Assembly (NCBI RefSeq): GCF_945605565.1
Contig: NZ_OX216966.1
Location: forward strand, 6,068,001-6,132,000
Length of the DNA stretch: 64,000 nucleotides
Direction: 5' to 3'
Origin: Paenibacillus dendritiformis
GTDB taxonomy: Bacteria; Bacillota; Bacilli; Paenibacillales; Paenibacillaceae
In this document: one piece after another, positions 1-7,196 of the stretch
How positions within the stretch are numbered: the stretch's first letter is position 1
Layout: every line of letters starts with the position of its first letter
Notes under the pieces: model-generated
The model's database searches: none
The model's input: only the letters and a program-made list of their open reading frames with translations
Told to the model about the DNA's origin: nothing
Translations under genes and position numbers: made by a program

Positions 1-806
1 CAGACGGGGACATTTCCCGCTTCGTCGGGCTCGAATCGCCCGCCGCTCTGCAGCAGGAACACCGGCCAGCGGTTGTTCGAGAGCATATGGAAATAGAAGC
101 CGAACGTGCCCGGCTCCCGGCCGAGCCGCTCCGCCGCAGCCATCAGCTCGGGCCACCGCCAGCTGCTGTCCGGCTCGGGCAGATCATGCGCCAGGAAATG
201 CTCCCGGTTGTAGCAGAGCATGACCGGCGAGAAGATAAGCGGCAAGCCCAACAGCCGCCCTTCATGCCGGAAGCAGTCCGCGATGAACGGATACAGCTCC
301 GGGCGGGGAGCCAGCGGCTCCAGCAGCTCATGATGCCCCTCATCCGCAAGCCAGCGGAAATCGTTGTAATTCACCGTCGCCACATCAAGCATGTCATGCC
401 CGATATAACCGGAGACTGCATCGGGGTAATTTTCGTACGGAAGGGGAACGAGCTCTACCCGGATATGCGGATGAGCTTGCTGGAACCCCTCGATGAGCTG
501 ATCCAGCGCCGCCTCCTGGATGACAGATCGGTAATATCCGAACCGCAGCAGCACTGTGCCGGACGCCCCCGGATCCGCGATCCGGTTCCCGACCCGGGGT
601 ACCTTCTCGATCAGCTTCTCCTCGACGAGCCGCTCCAAGCCTTTACGGACCGAGTTTTTGCTCAATTGGAATTGCTCCGCCAGCGCCACCTCCGAGGGCA
701 AATAATCGCCGACGTCCCGGCGGCCCGTAATAATATCGTCCCGCAGCACGGTAACCATTTCGTCCAATCGCTGTCTAAACGTAGTGCGGCTTGGTCTGCT
801 CGTCAT
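1..806 (-). CDS. GntR-type HTH fused to extracellular solute-binding-like domain (3' end outside window)
   Basis: This is a partial gene of 268 codons that runs off the left edge. Residues 10-80 form a GntR winged helix, with motifs such as LPSEVALAEQF and SKNSVRKGLERL. From about residue 90 the protein resembles family 1 sugar-binding proteins (QLIEGFQQAHPHIRVELVP, then SPVMLCYNREHF). No signal peptide or membrane segment is present, so the binding domain should be cytoplasmic and act as the ligand sensor. This architecture is common in Paenibacillus next to sugar ABC transporters, but none is visible here because the window ends. The ATG at 806 follows an AAGGAGAG site. The ligand is unknown; a sugar or oligosaccharide is the usual inference. 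Confidence 0.85.
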   Translation of the reverse strand, partial: MTSRPSRTTFRQRLDEMVTVLRDDIITGRRDVGDYLPSEVALAEQFQLSKNSVRKGLERLVEEKLIEKVPRVGNRIADPGASGTVLLRFGYYRSVIQEAALDQLIEGFQQAHPHIRVELVPLPYENYPDAVSGYIGHDMLDVATVNYNDFRWLADEGHHELLEPLAPRPELYPFIADCFRHEGRLLGLPLIFSPVMLCYNREHFLAHDLPEPDSSWRWPELMAAAERLGREPGTFGFYFHMLSNNRWPVFLLQSGGRFEPDEAGNVPV

Positions 807-837
807 CCTGTACTCTCCTTCAATCTATCGTTCGAAT

Positions 838-858
838 TCTAGTATATATCTAGTATAT
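838..858. promoter_or_regulatory. Tandem TCTAGTATAT motif upstream of the GntR-SBP gene
   Basis: TCTAGTATAT occurs at 838-847 and again at 849-858, one helical turn apart, about 32 bp upstream of the start codon at 806. On the minus strand it provides TATACT -10-like hexamers. It could be a tandem operator for the regulator itself, overlapping its own promoter. There is no direct evidence for binding. Confidence 0.35.
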
Positions 859-1018
859 TCCTTCATGATATCGGCCAGAAGTCGAAAAGTCAATGAAAGG
901 CCTCCCTTCCTTGCCCCCTCTTTCCCCTCGCACCCCCATCCACTACAATAGAGGAAAGAGCAGCTTCCCGAAGGGGGATGCCGCCGTATGATAATCAATG
1001 CTGTGGAGGATGCCAATT

Positions 1019-1954
1019 GTGAAAATCGATCGCCTGCTCAATATCATCATTCTGCTTCTGAATCGCCCGATCGTGCAGGCCAAAGACTTGGCCGAGCGCT
1101 TTGAGGTCTCGATTCGCACCATTTACCGCGATATCGACGCGATTAACCAGGCCGGCATTCCGATCGTGACCTACCAGGGAGCGAACGGCGGCATCGGGCT
1201 CGCCGAAGGCTACCGACTGGACCGGAACCTGCTGACGAACGAGGAACTGGCCGCGATCGTGACCGCGCTCCAGAGCGTGTCCTCCTCCTATCCGGATGAA
1301 GGGCACGCCATGCTGGTGGAGAAGATCAGCAGCATTATTCCCGCCTCGCAAGCGGAAGACTTCCAGTTCCGGACGAAGCAATTTGTCGTTGATTTATCCC
1401 CCTGGGGGAACCATGACAAGCTGGAAGCGATGATTTTGACGCTGAAAAAAGCAATTGAAGAGCGGCAGGCCGTCCGCTTCTCCTATCGCAACGCCGAAGG
1501 AGAGGCAACGGAACGGAACGTGCATCCCTACACCCTCGTGTTGAAGGGTCATGCCTGGTATTTATACGCTTATTGCACCGGCAAGCTCGGGTTCCGCTTC
1601 TTCAAGCTCGTCCGCATGAAGCGGCTGAAGCCGCTCGACAGCCGCTTCGAGCGGGAAGACATCTCCCTGGAAGAACGTCCATGGGACAAGGAATGGCATG
1701 CGCCAGAGCGCACCGTCTCCCTCACGCTTCGCTTCGGCCCCGGCATCCGGCATGCCGCTGAGGAGTGGTTCGGGGCAGAATCGCTGCAGGACGATGAGAC
1801 GGGGCATTTGATCGCCAATGTCTCCTTGCCCGACAATGCTTGGCTGTACGGCTTTATTCTCAGCTTCGGCCCCGAAGCCGAGGTGCTGGAGCCGGAATCG
1901 GTCCGCCACCGCATTCGCGATCTGGCCGCTGGCATCGCGGCGAACTACCGCTAA
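1019..1954 (+). CDS. YafY/DeoR-type HTH regulator with WYL domain
   Basis: This is a 311-residue regulator. The N-terminal HTH_11 domain spans about residues 3-60 (RFEVSIRTIYRDIDAI). A WYL domain lies at about 130-225 (HAWYLYAYCTGKLGFRFFKL), followed by the usual C-terminal extension domain. WYL proteins sense small ligands or single-stranded nucleic acid through that domain; the effector here is unknown. GTG at 1019 was chosen because GGAGGA at 1005-1010 sits 8 bases upstream, and family members normally begin with KIDRLL. An upstream in-frame ATG at 1010 overlaps the ribosome binding site. The gene stands alone, with no obvious target beside it. Confidence 0.88.
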   Translation: MKIDRLLNIIILLLNRPIVQAKDLAERFEVSIRTIYRDIDAINQAGIPIVTYQGANGGIGLAEGYRLDRNLLTNEELAAIVTALQSVSSSYPDEGHAMLVEKISSIIPASQAEDFQFRTKQFVVDLSPWGNHDKLEAMILTLKKAIEERQAVRFSYRNAEGEATERNVHPYTLVLKGHAWYLYAYCTGKLGFRFFKLVRMKRLKPLDSRFEREDISLEERPWDKEWHAPERTVSLTLRFGPGIRHAAEEWFGAESLQDDETGHLIANVSLPDNAWLYGFILSFGPEAEVLEPESVRHRIRDLAAGIAANYR

Positions 1955-2120
1955 TCGCTCCGTCCGCAATCACCATCGCGCACTTCAGGCATATATTTAC
2001 TGCAAAGGACCCTAATCGGGTGATTGTCCGGCATGCTGGCGGGGCGTCTCAACCGCTCCGCGAGCGGCTGCGGCAGTTCCCGATCAGACCGGTTAGATCT
2101 GACCGCTTTCCCATAAAAAG

Positions 2121-2168
2121 CAGGATTCCGGAGAAACAGGATTTCGGTGATACAGGATTCTGTTGAAG
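2121..2168. repeat. Three 16-bp tandem repeats (CAGGATT core) upstream of map
   Basis: CAGGATT begins at 2121, 2137 and 2153, an exact 16-bp period, with CGG/TG and GA conserved within the units. A degenerate fourth unit may follow. The array ends about 60 bp before the methionine aminopeptidase start. It may be a remnant of slippage or a multi-site operator. Confidence 0.6.
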
Positions 2169-2227
2169 CAAGATCTAAAGGACCAAGGATACCAATGAAC
2201 AGTCTCTGATGAAGGAGAGAAAACGCG

Positions 2228-2977
2228 ATGGTGAAGCTGAAGACGGCAGCGGAGATTGAGCAGATGAGAGGGGCGGGGCAGCTCGTCGCGGCCTGCCACC
2301 GCGAGCTGGCGAAGCGCATCCGGCCGGGTGTCAGCACGCTGGAGCTGAACGATTTCGTAGAGCGTTACATTGAAGAGCAGGGCGGGCAGCAATATACGAA
2401 GGGCTACAAAGGATTTCCGTATGCGACCTGCGCCTCGGTGAACGATGTCATCGCCCACGGATTTCCCAGTCCGGAGCCGCTGCGGCAGGGCGATATCGTC
2501 AAAATCGACGTCGTCGCGGTATACGATGGGTGGGTGGGAGATTCCGCATGGTGCTATGCGGTCGGCGACATATCAGCCGCCGCGCGCCGGCTGATGCGGG
2601 TCACGAAGGAATGCCTCGATCTCGGCATTCAGCAGGCGGTCCCGGGCAACCGGATTGGCGATGTCACCCACGCTATCCAGAGCCATGCCGAGGCGAACGG
2701 CTACTCCGTCGTCCGCGATCTGCTCGGGCACGGGGTCGGCCGCGCCCTGCACGAGGAGCCGAAGTTCGCCCATGTCGGCAAGCCCGGGCGGGGCTTCCGC
2801 CTGCAGGAAGGCATGGTCATCACGATCGAGCCCATGCTCAACGAAGGCACGCATGAGATGTGGATCGACGATGACGGCTGGACCGCCCGCACGTGGGACG
2901 GCCGCTTGTCGGCCCAATACGAGCACACCGTGGCCATCACGAAGCATGGCCCGGTCATACTGACAGAGCAGCGCTAA
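2228..2977 (+). CDS. map: Type I methionine aminopeptidase
   Basis: This 249-residue protein removes the initiator methionine from nascent proteins in the cytoplasm. The type I metal ligands are recognisable: the two aspartates in KIDVVAVYDGWVGDSA, the histidine of LGHGVGRALHEEPK, the glutamate of ITIEPML and the last glutamate near QYEHTVAIT. Length matches type I enzymes without an N-terminal zinc extension. The start follows AAGGAGAG at a good distance. It is not in the usual secY-adk-map ribosomal cluster, so it may be a second copy in the genome. Confidence 0.95.
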   Translation: MVKLKTAAEIEQMRGAGQLVAACHRELAKRIRPGVSTLELNDFVERYIEEQGGQQYTKGYKGFPYATCASVNDVIAHGFPSPEPLRQGDIVKIDVVAVYDGWVGDSAWCYAVGDISAAARRLMRVTKECLDLGIQQAVPGNRIGDVTHAIQSHAEANGYSVVRDLLGHGVGRALHEEPKFAHVGKPGRGFRLQEGMVITIEPMLNEGTHEMWIDDDGWTARTWDGRLSAQYEHTVAITKHGPVILTEQR

Positions 2978-3080
2978 GACATCCGCTGCTCTGTCTTTCT
3001 ATTATCCGGCAGGCCAGCTCGTTTATGCAGCCGAGCCTGCCGGGAGGCTCCGTCGCCGCCTGCATCGGCCGCGGCGCTGC

Positions 3081-3473
3081 TTACGCGCAGCCGCAGCAAG
3101 GATGCACGCGCTGCGCGAACGCCTCGCACGGGTACATATACCCGTAGACTCGGCCGAAGCCGCGGCGCTTCAGCAGACGTGCCGCCTTGCGAATATGCCG
3201 CTTCCGCGCCCCGATCAGCACGACCGTATCCCCAGGGCTCAGCACCTGGCTCCACACATAAGGCAAGCGGCCGACATACATCGACACCGTCTCCTCCATA
3301 TGGCGGCAATAATAGTCGGCAGGCTCGCGCACATCCACCTGCTTCACCGGGGAGCCCCCCTCGCGAAGCGCCTGGAGCTCATGCGACTGCAGATACCGAA
3401 GATCTCGCACGGGCCGGTGCGTCCACGCGGCATACAGAAGCCCCAAAGTCAACAACATGACGAGAATCCACAT
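3081..3473 (-). CDS. Membrane-anchored rhodanese-like protein with degenerate active-site loop
   Basis: This 130-residue protein has an N-terminal membrane helix (residues 1-16) followed by a rhodanese fold: QVDVREPADYY is the CH2A-like motif, and the active-site strand and loop are at about 92-102. Where active rhodaneses have Cys-x-x-Gly-x-Arg, the same-length loop here reads GARKRH, so the sulfur-carrying cysteine is replaced by glycine. Cysteines cluster instead at the C terminus (YPCEA and HPCCGCA). The gene sits behind a sigma-A promoter whose start region carries a CstR/CsoR-like operator. A role in sulfur or metal handling is inferred. Sulfurtransferase activity by the usual mechanism is unlikely. 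Confidence 0.8.
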   Translation of the reverse strand: MWILVMLLTLGLLYAAWTHRPVRDLRYLQSHELQALREGGSPVKQVDVREPADYYCRHMEETVSMYVGRLPYVWSQVLSPGDTVVLIGARKRHIRKAARLLKRRGFGRVYGYMYPCEAFAQRVHPCCGCA

Positions 3474-3493
3474 CGGCTTCTCCCCCCTAATAT

Positions 3494-3509
3494 ATACCCC
3501 CTACTGTAT
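3494..3509. promoter_or_regulatory. Degenerate second CstR/CsoR-like half-site
   Basis: The 16-mer begins ATACCC and ends CTGTAT with a 4-base centre, matching the ATACCC-N4-GGGTAT pattern at 10 of 12 arm positions. It lies between the perfect site at 3546-3561 and the rhodanese ribosome binding site, so it could be an accessory operator. Confidence 0.35.
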
Positions 3510-3545
3510 AAAATAGGGCAAAAAAAATATCTATATCCAACATTA

Positions 3546-3561
3546 ATACCCTTGCGGGTAT
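3546..3561. promoter_or_regulatory. CstR/CsoR-family operator-like inverted repeat
   Basis: ATACCC-TTGC-GGGTAT is a perfect 6+4+6 inverted repeat. It begins 2 bases downstream of the -10 hexamer of the rhodanese promoter, where bound repressor would block initiation. The pattern matches the operator described for the persulfide sensor CstR and related CsoR-family repressors. The repressor gene itself is not in this window. Confidence 0.7.
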
Positions 3562-3563
3562 GT

Positions 3564-3592
3564 ATTATACACAAATCCGGCCGCATTGTAAA
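3564..3592 (-). promoter_or_regulatory. Sigma-A promoter of the rhodanese-like gene
   Basis: On the minus strand, TTTACA (3592-3587) and TATAAT (3569-3564) are separated by exactly 17 bases. The inverted repeat at 3546-3561 lies immediately downstream, over the expected start site. Confidence 0.75.
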
Positions 3593-3711
3593 TGCACCCG
3601 ACATGTCCGCCATCGACACCTCCCCAGTTAATGCAGTTGCTTGCCAATCTGCAATTGAATTCAATATTTTCTGGCGCCTGGCGCATATTAAGGAGAAAAG
3701 GAGGCATTTTC

Positions 3712-4074
3712 ATGATCAAGCAAATCGCGACCGTCGCGGTCTATGCCGAAGATCAGGAGCAAGCCAAGCGCTTCTGGACTGAACAGGTCGGCTTTACGGT
3801 GACGGCGGAGCATCCTATGGGTCCCAACGCGTTGTGGCTGGAAGTCGCTCCGGCAGGTGGCGGGAGCCGCCTCGTCCTCTATCCGAAATCGATGATGAAG
3901 GGCTGGGAAGAACAAAAAGCCTCCATCGTATTCGAATGTGACGACATCATGTCTACATACGCAACGATGAAGGCCAACGGAGTTGAATTCAATGGCGAAC
4001 CCAATGAGATGCAATGGGGAACCTACGCCAGCTTCTCCGACCCGGACGGCAACCAATTTTTGCTGAAAGGCTGA
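3712..4074 (+). CDS. VOC (glyoxalase/bleomycin-resistance) family protein
   Basis: This 120-residue single-domain VOC protein has the paired beta-alpha-beta-beta-beta layout. The first module is IATVAVYAEDQEQAKRFW and the second ends with the family signature FSDPDGNQFLL. Members include glyoxalases, dioxygenases and antibiotic-binding proteins, and the substrate cannot be assigned from sequence. ATG at 3712 follows AAAGGAGG at 3697-3704, so longer in-frame starts upstream are not needed. It is divergent from the rhodanese-like gene, and a hairpin follows the stop codon. Confidence 0.88.
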   Translation: MIKQIATVAVYAEDQEQAKRFWTEQVGFTVTAEHPMGPNALWLEVAPAGGGSRLVLYPKSMMKGWEEQKASIVFECDDIMSTYATMKANGVEFNGEPNEMQWGTYASFSDPDGNQFLLKG

Positions 4075-4084
4075 CAGCTTCCTG

Positions 4085-4129
4085 CTAGGAAGGGGCCGCT
4101 TCTCCCCGGCGGTGAAGCGGCCTTCCTAG
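4085..4129 (+). terminator. Stem-loop after the VOC gene
   Basis: CTAGGAAGG-GGCCGCTTC pairs with GAAGCGGCC-TTCCTAG around an 11-base loop. The stem is strong but no T-tract follows, so it may act as a weak or bidirectional terminator or an mRNA-stabilising structure. Confidence 0.5.
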
Positions 4130-4264
4130 TCGGCCAAGCCACATCCCCCTTCCCCCGCTGTGCGGGCCATGGGGCATGGGCAAACGCTCTCGCCGGCCAA
4201 GTTATTCCCGCCATCCTCCGCTCGTCTCAACCATGGGCAGGTTTTCTACAACAGTCCCCTGTAT

Positions 4265-4597
4265 CTATTTGTTCGGCGTCGCCGTGCCGAATCGTTCCGA
4301 TAGCTTGTTCATATGCCCCTCGGCAATCTCGGATAGACCGATTCCGTATTTCTCCGACAGAATCAGCAGATTGGCCAACACATCGCCCAACTCCTCAACC
4401 AGCTCCTGTCTGAGCTCCGCCGAGGATAATTGCGTCTCATCCGGACGATCCCGGCCGATTTCCAGAGCCCGCACTACTCTGGCCACTTCCCCGACTTCTT
4501 CCATCAAAAAGCCGACTCGAATAAAAGAGTTATATTGCGACCATTCCCGCGACTTGTAAAATTCACTTACCCATTCCTGAAATGCATTCATATCCAT
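4265..4597 (-). CDS. MazG-like nucleotide pyrophosphohydrolase domain protein
   Basis: This 110-residue all-alpha protein carries the MazG/dUTPase-superfamily metal motif: EExxE in LMEEVGEVARV and ExxD in ELVEELGDVLANLL. Such proteins hydrolyse non-canonical or surplus NTPs to NMP and pyrophosphate. This is the short single-domain form rather than full-length MazG. It is divergent from the LOG gene at 4677, with only 79 bp between starts, so both may share a control region. The specific substrate is unknown. Confidence 0.85.
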   Translation of the reverse strand: MDMNAFQEWVSEFYKSREWSQYNSFIRVGFLMEEVGEVARVVRALEIGRDRPDETQLSSAELRQELVEELGDVLANLLILSEKYGIGLSEIAEGHMNKLSERFGTATPNK

Positions 4598-4676
4598 TTC
4601 CGTTCTCTTTCCTTCCTTATGTAAGATGTCTATACTAGATAATGCGTACTATCGAATTGAAGGAGATGCCATACTT

Positions 4677-5255
4677 ATGAAAAAAATATGTGTATTTGCC
4701 GGCTCCAACCTGGGCAACCACCCCGACTTCGCCGCCTTGGCGAAAGAACTTGGCCAAGCATTGGCCGAACAACAATTCGAACTGGTCTATGGCGGTTCAA
4801 CTGTAGGGCTGATGGGCGAAGTCGCCAACGAGATGCTCCGTCTCGGCGGCAGAGTGACCGGCGTCATGCCGCGCGGCCTGTTCCGCGGAGAGTTGATGCA
4901 CAGCGGCTTGACCGAATTCATCGAAGTAGCGGACATGCATGAGCGCAAGGCGACCATGCACCGCCTGTCCGATGCATTTATCTCCCTCCCAGGCGGGCTC
5001 GGGACATTCGAAGAACTGTTCGAAGCGCTAAGCTGGGCTCAGCTCGGCATCCACAAAAAGCCGATCGGCGTGCTCAACATTCAAGGCTACTTTACGCCGA
5101 TGATCGAGATGATTCGCCACTCCATCCAGGCCGGATTTGCCAGAGCCGAGCACGAACAGCTACTGCTCTCCTCGACCGATCCGCGTGAGCTGCTAAGCAT
5201 GCTGGAAAGCTATAAAACGCCGGAGTTCGGCAACAAATGGAATCAGCTTGACTAA
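4677..5255 (+). CDS. LOG family protein (cytokinin riboside 5'-monophosphate phosphoribohydrolase type)
   Basis: This 192-residue Rossmann-like protein has the diagnostic LOG motif PGGLGTFEELFE at about residue 105 and the nucleotide-binding stretch YGGSTVGLMGEVANEM. In this family the reaction is release of ribose 5-phosphate from nucleoside monophosphates, possibly with cytokinin precursors as substrates. In Firmicutes the physiological role is poorly defined. ATG at 4677 is supported by AAGGAGAT at 4660-4667; a longer in-frame start at 4626 lacks such a site. Confidence 0.9.
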   Translation: MKKICVFAGSNLGNHPDFAALAKELGQALAEQQFELVYGGSTVGLMGEVANEMLRLGGRVTGVMPRGLFRGELMHSGLTEFIEVADMHERKATMHRLSDAFISLPGGLGTFEELFEALSWAQLGIHKKPIGVLNIQGYFTPMIEMIRHSIQAGFARAEHEQLLLSSTDPRELLSMLESYKTPEFGNKWNQLD

Positions 5256-5286
5256 ACTGCGTCCGCTATTGTAACTATGCAAGTTC

Positions 5287-5329
5287 ATCTGTGGAGATTT
5301 CCGCGTGGCCTTCCAGGCTCTCCACAGAT
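5287..5329. terminator. 11-bp stem hairpin after the LOG gene
   Basis: ATCTGTGGAGA (5287-5297) pairs perfectly with TCTCCACAGAT (5319-5329) across a 21-base loop. It is placed like a terminator for the LOG gene but lacks a T-run. Confidence 0.45.
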
Positions 5330-5589
5330 AGAACATAGCATAGGCTTCCCAACCGTCTCAACTGCCGGCATAGCGTCGTATCTCATCCAAGCCGAATAAC
5401 ACTCCCGACTCCATCCACCGCTCGTTAACATTGCTCCTGCCCTGCACCCTTCCCATTCCTTCTGCGCGCATACTATCTAATACTTTATCTTATTTTTTCG
5501 ATAAGAACAAACGATCGCTTCTCCTGTTGCCTTTCTTGTGAGGGGACCTCTGTTTTCCAATTCCCTGGCCAAGCATGGTGTCTTCCGTT

Positions 5590-5678
5590 CCTTAACAGCA
5601 CTCTCCCATCGAATCAGAATCCTGGCCGAATATGTTTTGAGTACTCCTTTGCAGTACTATCCCTTCCCATCAGAATCG
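5590..5678 (+). repeat. Dispersed repeat family, locus 1, two direct copies
   Basis: Two copies of the core occur, one starting at 5590 (CCTTAACAGCACTCTCCCATC, shown here in part, then GAATCAGAATCC) and one at 5646 (CCTTTGCAGTACTATCCC, then CATCAGAATCG). The same core recurs at 6801 inverted, 17700-18018, 30798-31016 and 50950-51914. The copies here face the inverted one across the IS1595-derived gene. Confidence 0.7.
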
Positions 5679-5739
5679 CTCCCTGAAATGTTACCCCAAA
5701 AAAATCCCTATTTCCAATCCGTAATATTCCATTTTCATC

Positions 5740-5768
5740 TTGATATAAGAACTAATGTTCGATATAAT
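5740..5768 (+). promoter_or_regulatory. Sigma-A promoter with LexA box in the spacer
   Basis: TTGATA (5740-5745) and TATAAT (5763-5768) are 17 bases apart. The spacer contains GAAC-TAAT-GTTC at 5749-5760, a perfect Gram-positive LexA/DinR core. A bound repressor would directly occlude RNA polymerase. Confidence 0.8.
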
Positions 5769-5775
5769 TAAAACA

Positions 5776-5787
5776 GAACAAACGTTC
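5776..5787. promoter_or_regulatory. Second LexA (SOS) box
   Basis: GAAC-AAAC-GTTC is a second perfect GAAC-N4-GTTC palindrome, just downstream of the expected transcription start and 7 bases before the ribosome binding site. Two perfect boxes 27 bp apart make SOS control likely. Confidence 0.75.
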
Positions 5788-5806
5788 TTTTTGAAGGAGG
5801 TTGACG

Positions 5807-6730
5807 ATGGTGGTGGATAGTCTGGAGAACATAACTACCCTTGAGGAATTATACCGCCGCTTCCCGACGGAATCGGCATGCGCTGATTACCTTGTTCAAT
5901 GGAAATGGCCGCACGGCTTCTCTTGCCCGCGATGCAATCATCATAGCGCTTATATGACGAAGACTCGCCGGCTTCCTATCTATCAATGCCGCGCTTGTCG
6001 CCATCAGACCACGCCCACCGTCGGCACCGTTATGGAAGGCAGCCGCACGCCTCTGCGCAAGTGGATGGCGGCCTTCTGGCTATTTTCCCGTGCTCAGGAA
6101 GGAATCAATGCCGTTCGCCTTCGCTCCCTCATACAGGTTACATATAAGACCGCCTGGTCGATGCTTCATAAGATACGGGCTGCAGTCAGCCATGCCCACG
6201 CTAAGAAGCGGCTTTCCGGCGAGGTTCATGGCATTGTCGTTTTCTATGGCAGAGCCTACCGTCCATCTGTCGAACTCCATCCAGGGGAATGCGCTCTCAT
6301 TGTTGCTGAATCCATCGAGCCGGAAGGGGAGCTTCCTCAGCTCAAGATGACGCTGGTTGACCGACAGCATGTTATCGAAAAACGCCTGTACCGCTCCGGT
6401 AGCGAACAGTTTATTAACGATCACGTCGAGCCATGCTCTGCTGCTCGCGTCTCCATTATCGATCAGTTTTTTCGAGTACGCAGAAATAGCCCTTTATATC
6501 AGACATTCCGACAAGCATGCCGTTGGCTGAACGATACGTTTCACGGAATCGGGTCCAAGTACTTGCAGCGCTATGTAGATGAGTTTATTTTCCATGAAAA
6601 TTTGGATAAGTCCGTAAGTCCGTGGTCACGGTTGCTTTCGTTATGCACATCCGTTGGGCCCCGTTCATTCCATGGCACTGGACTACATACAAGAGCTAAC
6701 GCATTTCACTCGATATCACTTGCTGCTTAA
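5807..6730 (+). CDS. IS1595-derived transposase-like protein, catalytic residues apparently lost, SOS-controlled
   Basis: This is a 307-residue protein. Residues 15-70 resemble the IS1595 N-terminal region with a zinc ribbon (CPRC then CRAC). The middle resembles the IS1595 catalytic domain but the usual start, Glu-x-Asp-Glu followed by a Gly-Gly loop, reads VVFYGRAYRPS. The C-terminal part keeps the family ending (FHGIGSKYLQRYVDEFIFHENL), followed by about 45 unrelated-looking residues. No obvious DDE triad can be drawn. ATG at 5807 follows AAGGAGG at 5794-5800. No IS1595-type terminal repeats or target duplication are seen around it. The double LexA promoter suggests a retained, damage-inducible gene rather than an active insertion sequence. 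Confidence 0.75.
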   Translation: MVVDSLENITTLEELYRRFPTESACADYLVQWKWPHGFSCPRCNHHSAYMTKTRRLPIYQCRACRHQTTPTVGTVMEGSRTPLRKWMAAFWLFSRAQEGINAVRLRSLIQVTYKTAWSMLHKIRAAVSHAHAKKRLSGEVHGIVVFYGRAYRPSVELHPGECALIVAESIEPEGELPQLKMTLVDRQHVIEKRLYRSGSEQFINDHVEPCSAARVSIIDQFFRVRRNSPLYQTFRQACRWLNDTFHGIGSKYLQRYVDEFIFHENLDKSVSPWSRLLSLCTSVGPRSFHGTGLHTRANAFHSISLAA

Positions 6731-6800
6731 TTCTTTTTATTGTCCGTCTATTTCTATCCGGCTTGCACACATAGTGCCAGCTAGCTTTATTGGGTTGTTA

Positions 6801-6834
6801 AATCTGAGCCCATGGGAGAGTGCTAATAAGGACG
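6801..6834 (-). repeat. Dispersed repeat family, locus 1, inverted copy
   Basis: Read on the minus strand, this is GTCCTTATTAGCACTCTCCC followed by ATGGGCTCAGATT, matching the core at 5590 in opposite orientation. It also shares the outer AAGGAC(A/G)T end with the inverted copies at 17980 and 51646. Confidence 0.7.
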
Positions 6835-6865
6835 TAGAACCCCCTGGATCATCCCTGCCTATCAA

Positions 6866-7023
6866 CTTAGTTCATCATCCAGAATTCAATTATCTTGCCC
6901 TAGCACCCCAGCTCACCATCCAGATTCATTTATCGTGGCCCATAACTTGGTTCATCCTCCAGATTCACTTATCGTGGCTTATCAGCCTAGTTCCACGATC
7001 CAATCCTGGCCTCTTATCCTGGC
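6866..7023. repeat. Degenerate 40-bp tandem repeat, four units
   Basis: Units start at about 6866, 6907, 6946 and 6986. Shared features are a (C)TTGGTTCATC-like start, CATCCAGATTCA in the middle and TTATCGTGGCCC near the end. It appears unrelated to the dispersed family nearby. Confidence 0.6.
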
Positions 7024-7196
7024 CCTCATCCCTGAGAGTGGCCTCCGTGCACAAATTTTCACTGGAATTGGATACCACAATCATCCAATCGTATACTGGT
7101 CAATTCTGCTATTTTCACATATGATTATTCGGTAGTCATTCTAGTAATTGCCACGGTACGAAAAACAAGAATATCGAAAGGATGGTATCCAGAACA

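Larger units (their letters stand above)
5256..5739. other. Gene-free stretch with one hairpin and two dispersed-repeat copies
   Basis: No convincing gene is visible. The stretch holds an 11-bp stem hairpin (5287-5329), two copies of the dispersed repeat core at 5590-5678, and a near-LexA site GAAC-AAAC-GATC at 5505-5516 with one mismatch from a palindrome. Confidence 0.6.
6731..7196. other. Gene-free stretch with inverted dispersed repeat and 40-bp tandem repeats
   Basis: No reliable gene is present. A reading frame crossing this stretch is low-complexity and has no ribosome binding site. It contains the inverted dispersed-repeat copy (6801-6834) and four degenerate 40-bp units (6866-7023), then the leader of the stalk-domain gene. 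Confidence 0.6.

Noticed and set aside
87..842. A 251-codon open frame on the plus strand
   Set aside because: It is antisense to the GntR/solute-binding gene, whose minus-strand translation matches known families throughout.
3128..3145. A second operator-like inverted repeat, ACGGGTA-CATA-TACCCGT
   Set aside because: It lies inside the rhodanese-like coding sequence, and its half-sites are in the opposite order to the CstR/CsoR pattern.
5807..6730. An active IS1595 insertion sequence
   Set aside because: No IS1595-type terminal inverted repeats or target duplication were found, the catalytic motif appears lost, and the promoter is dedicated and SOS-type.
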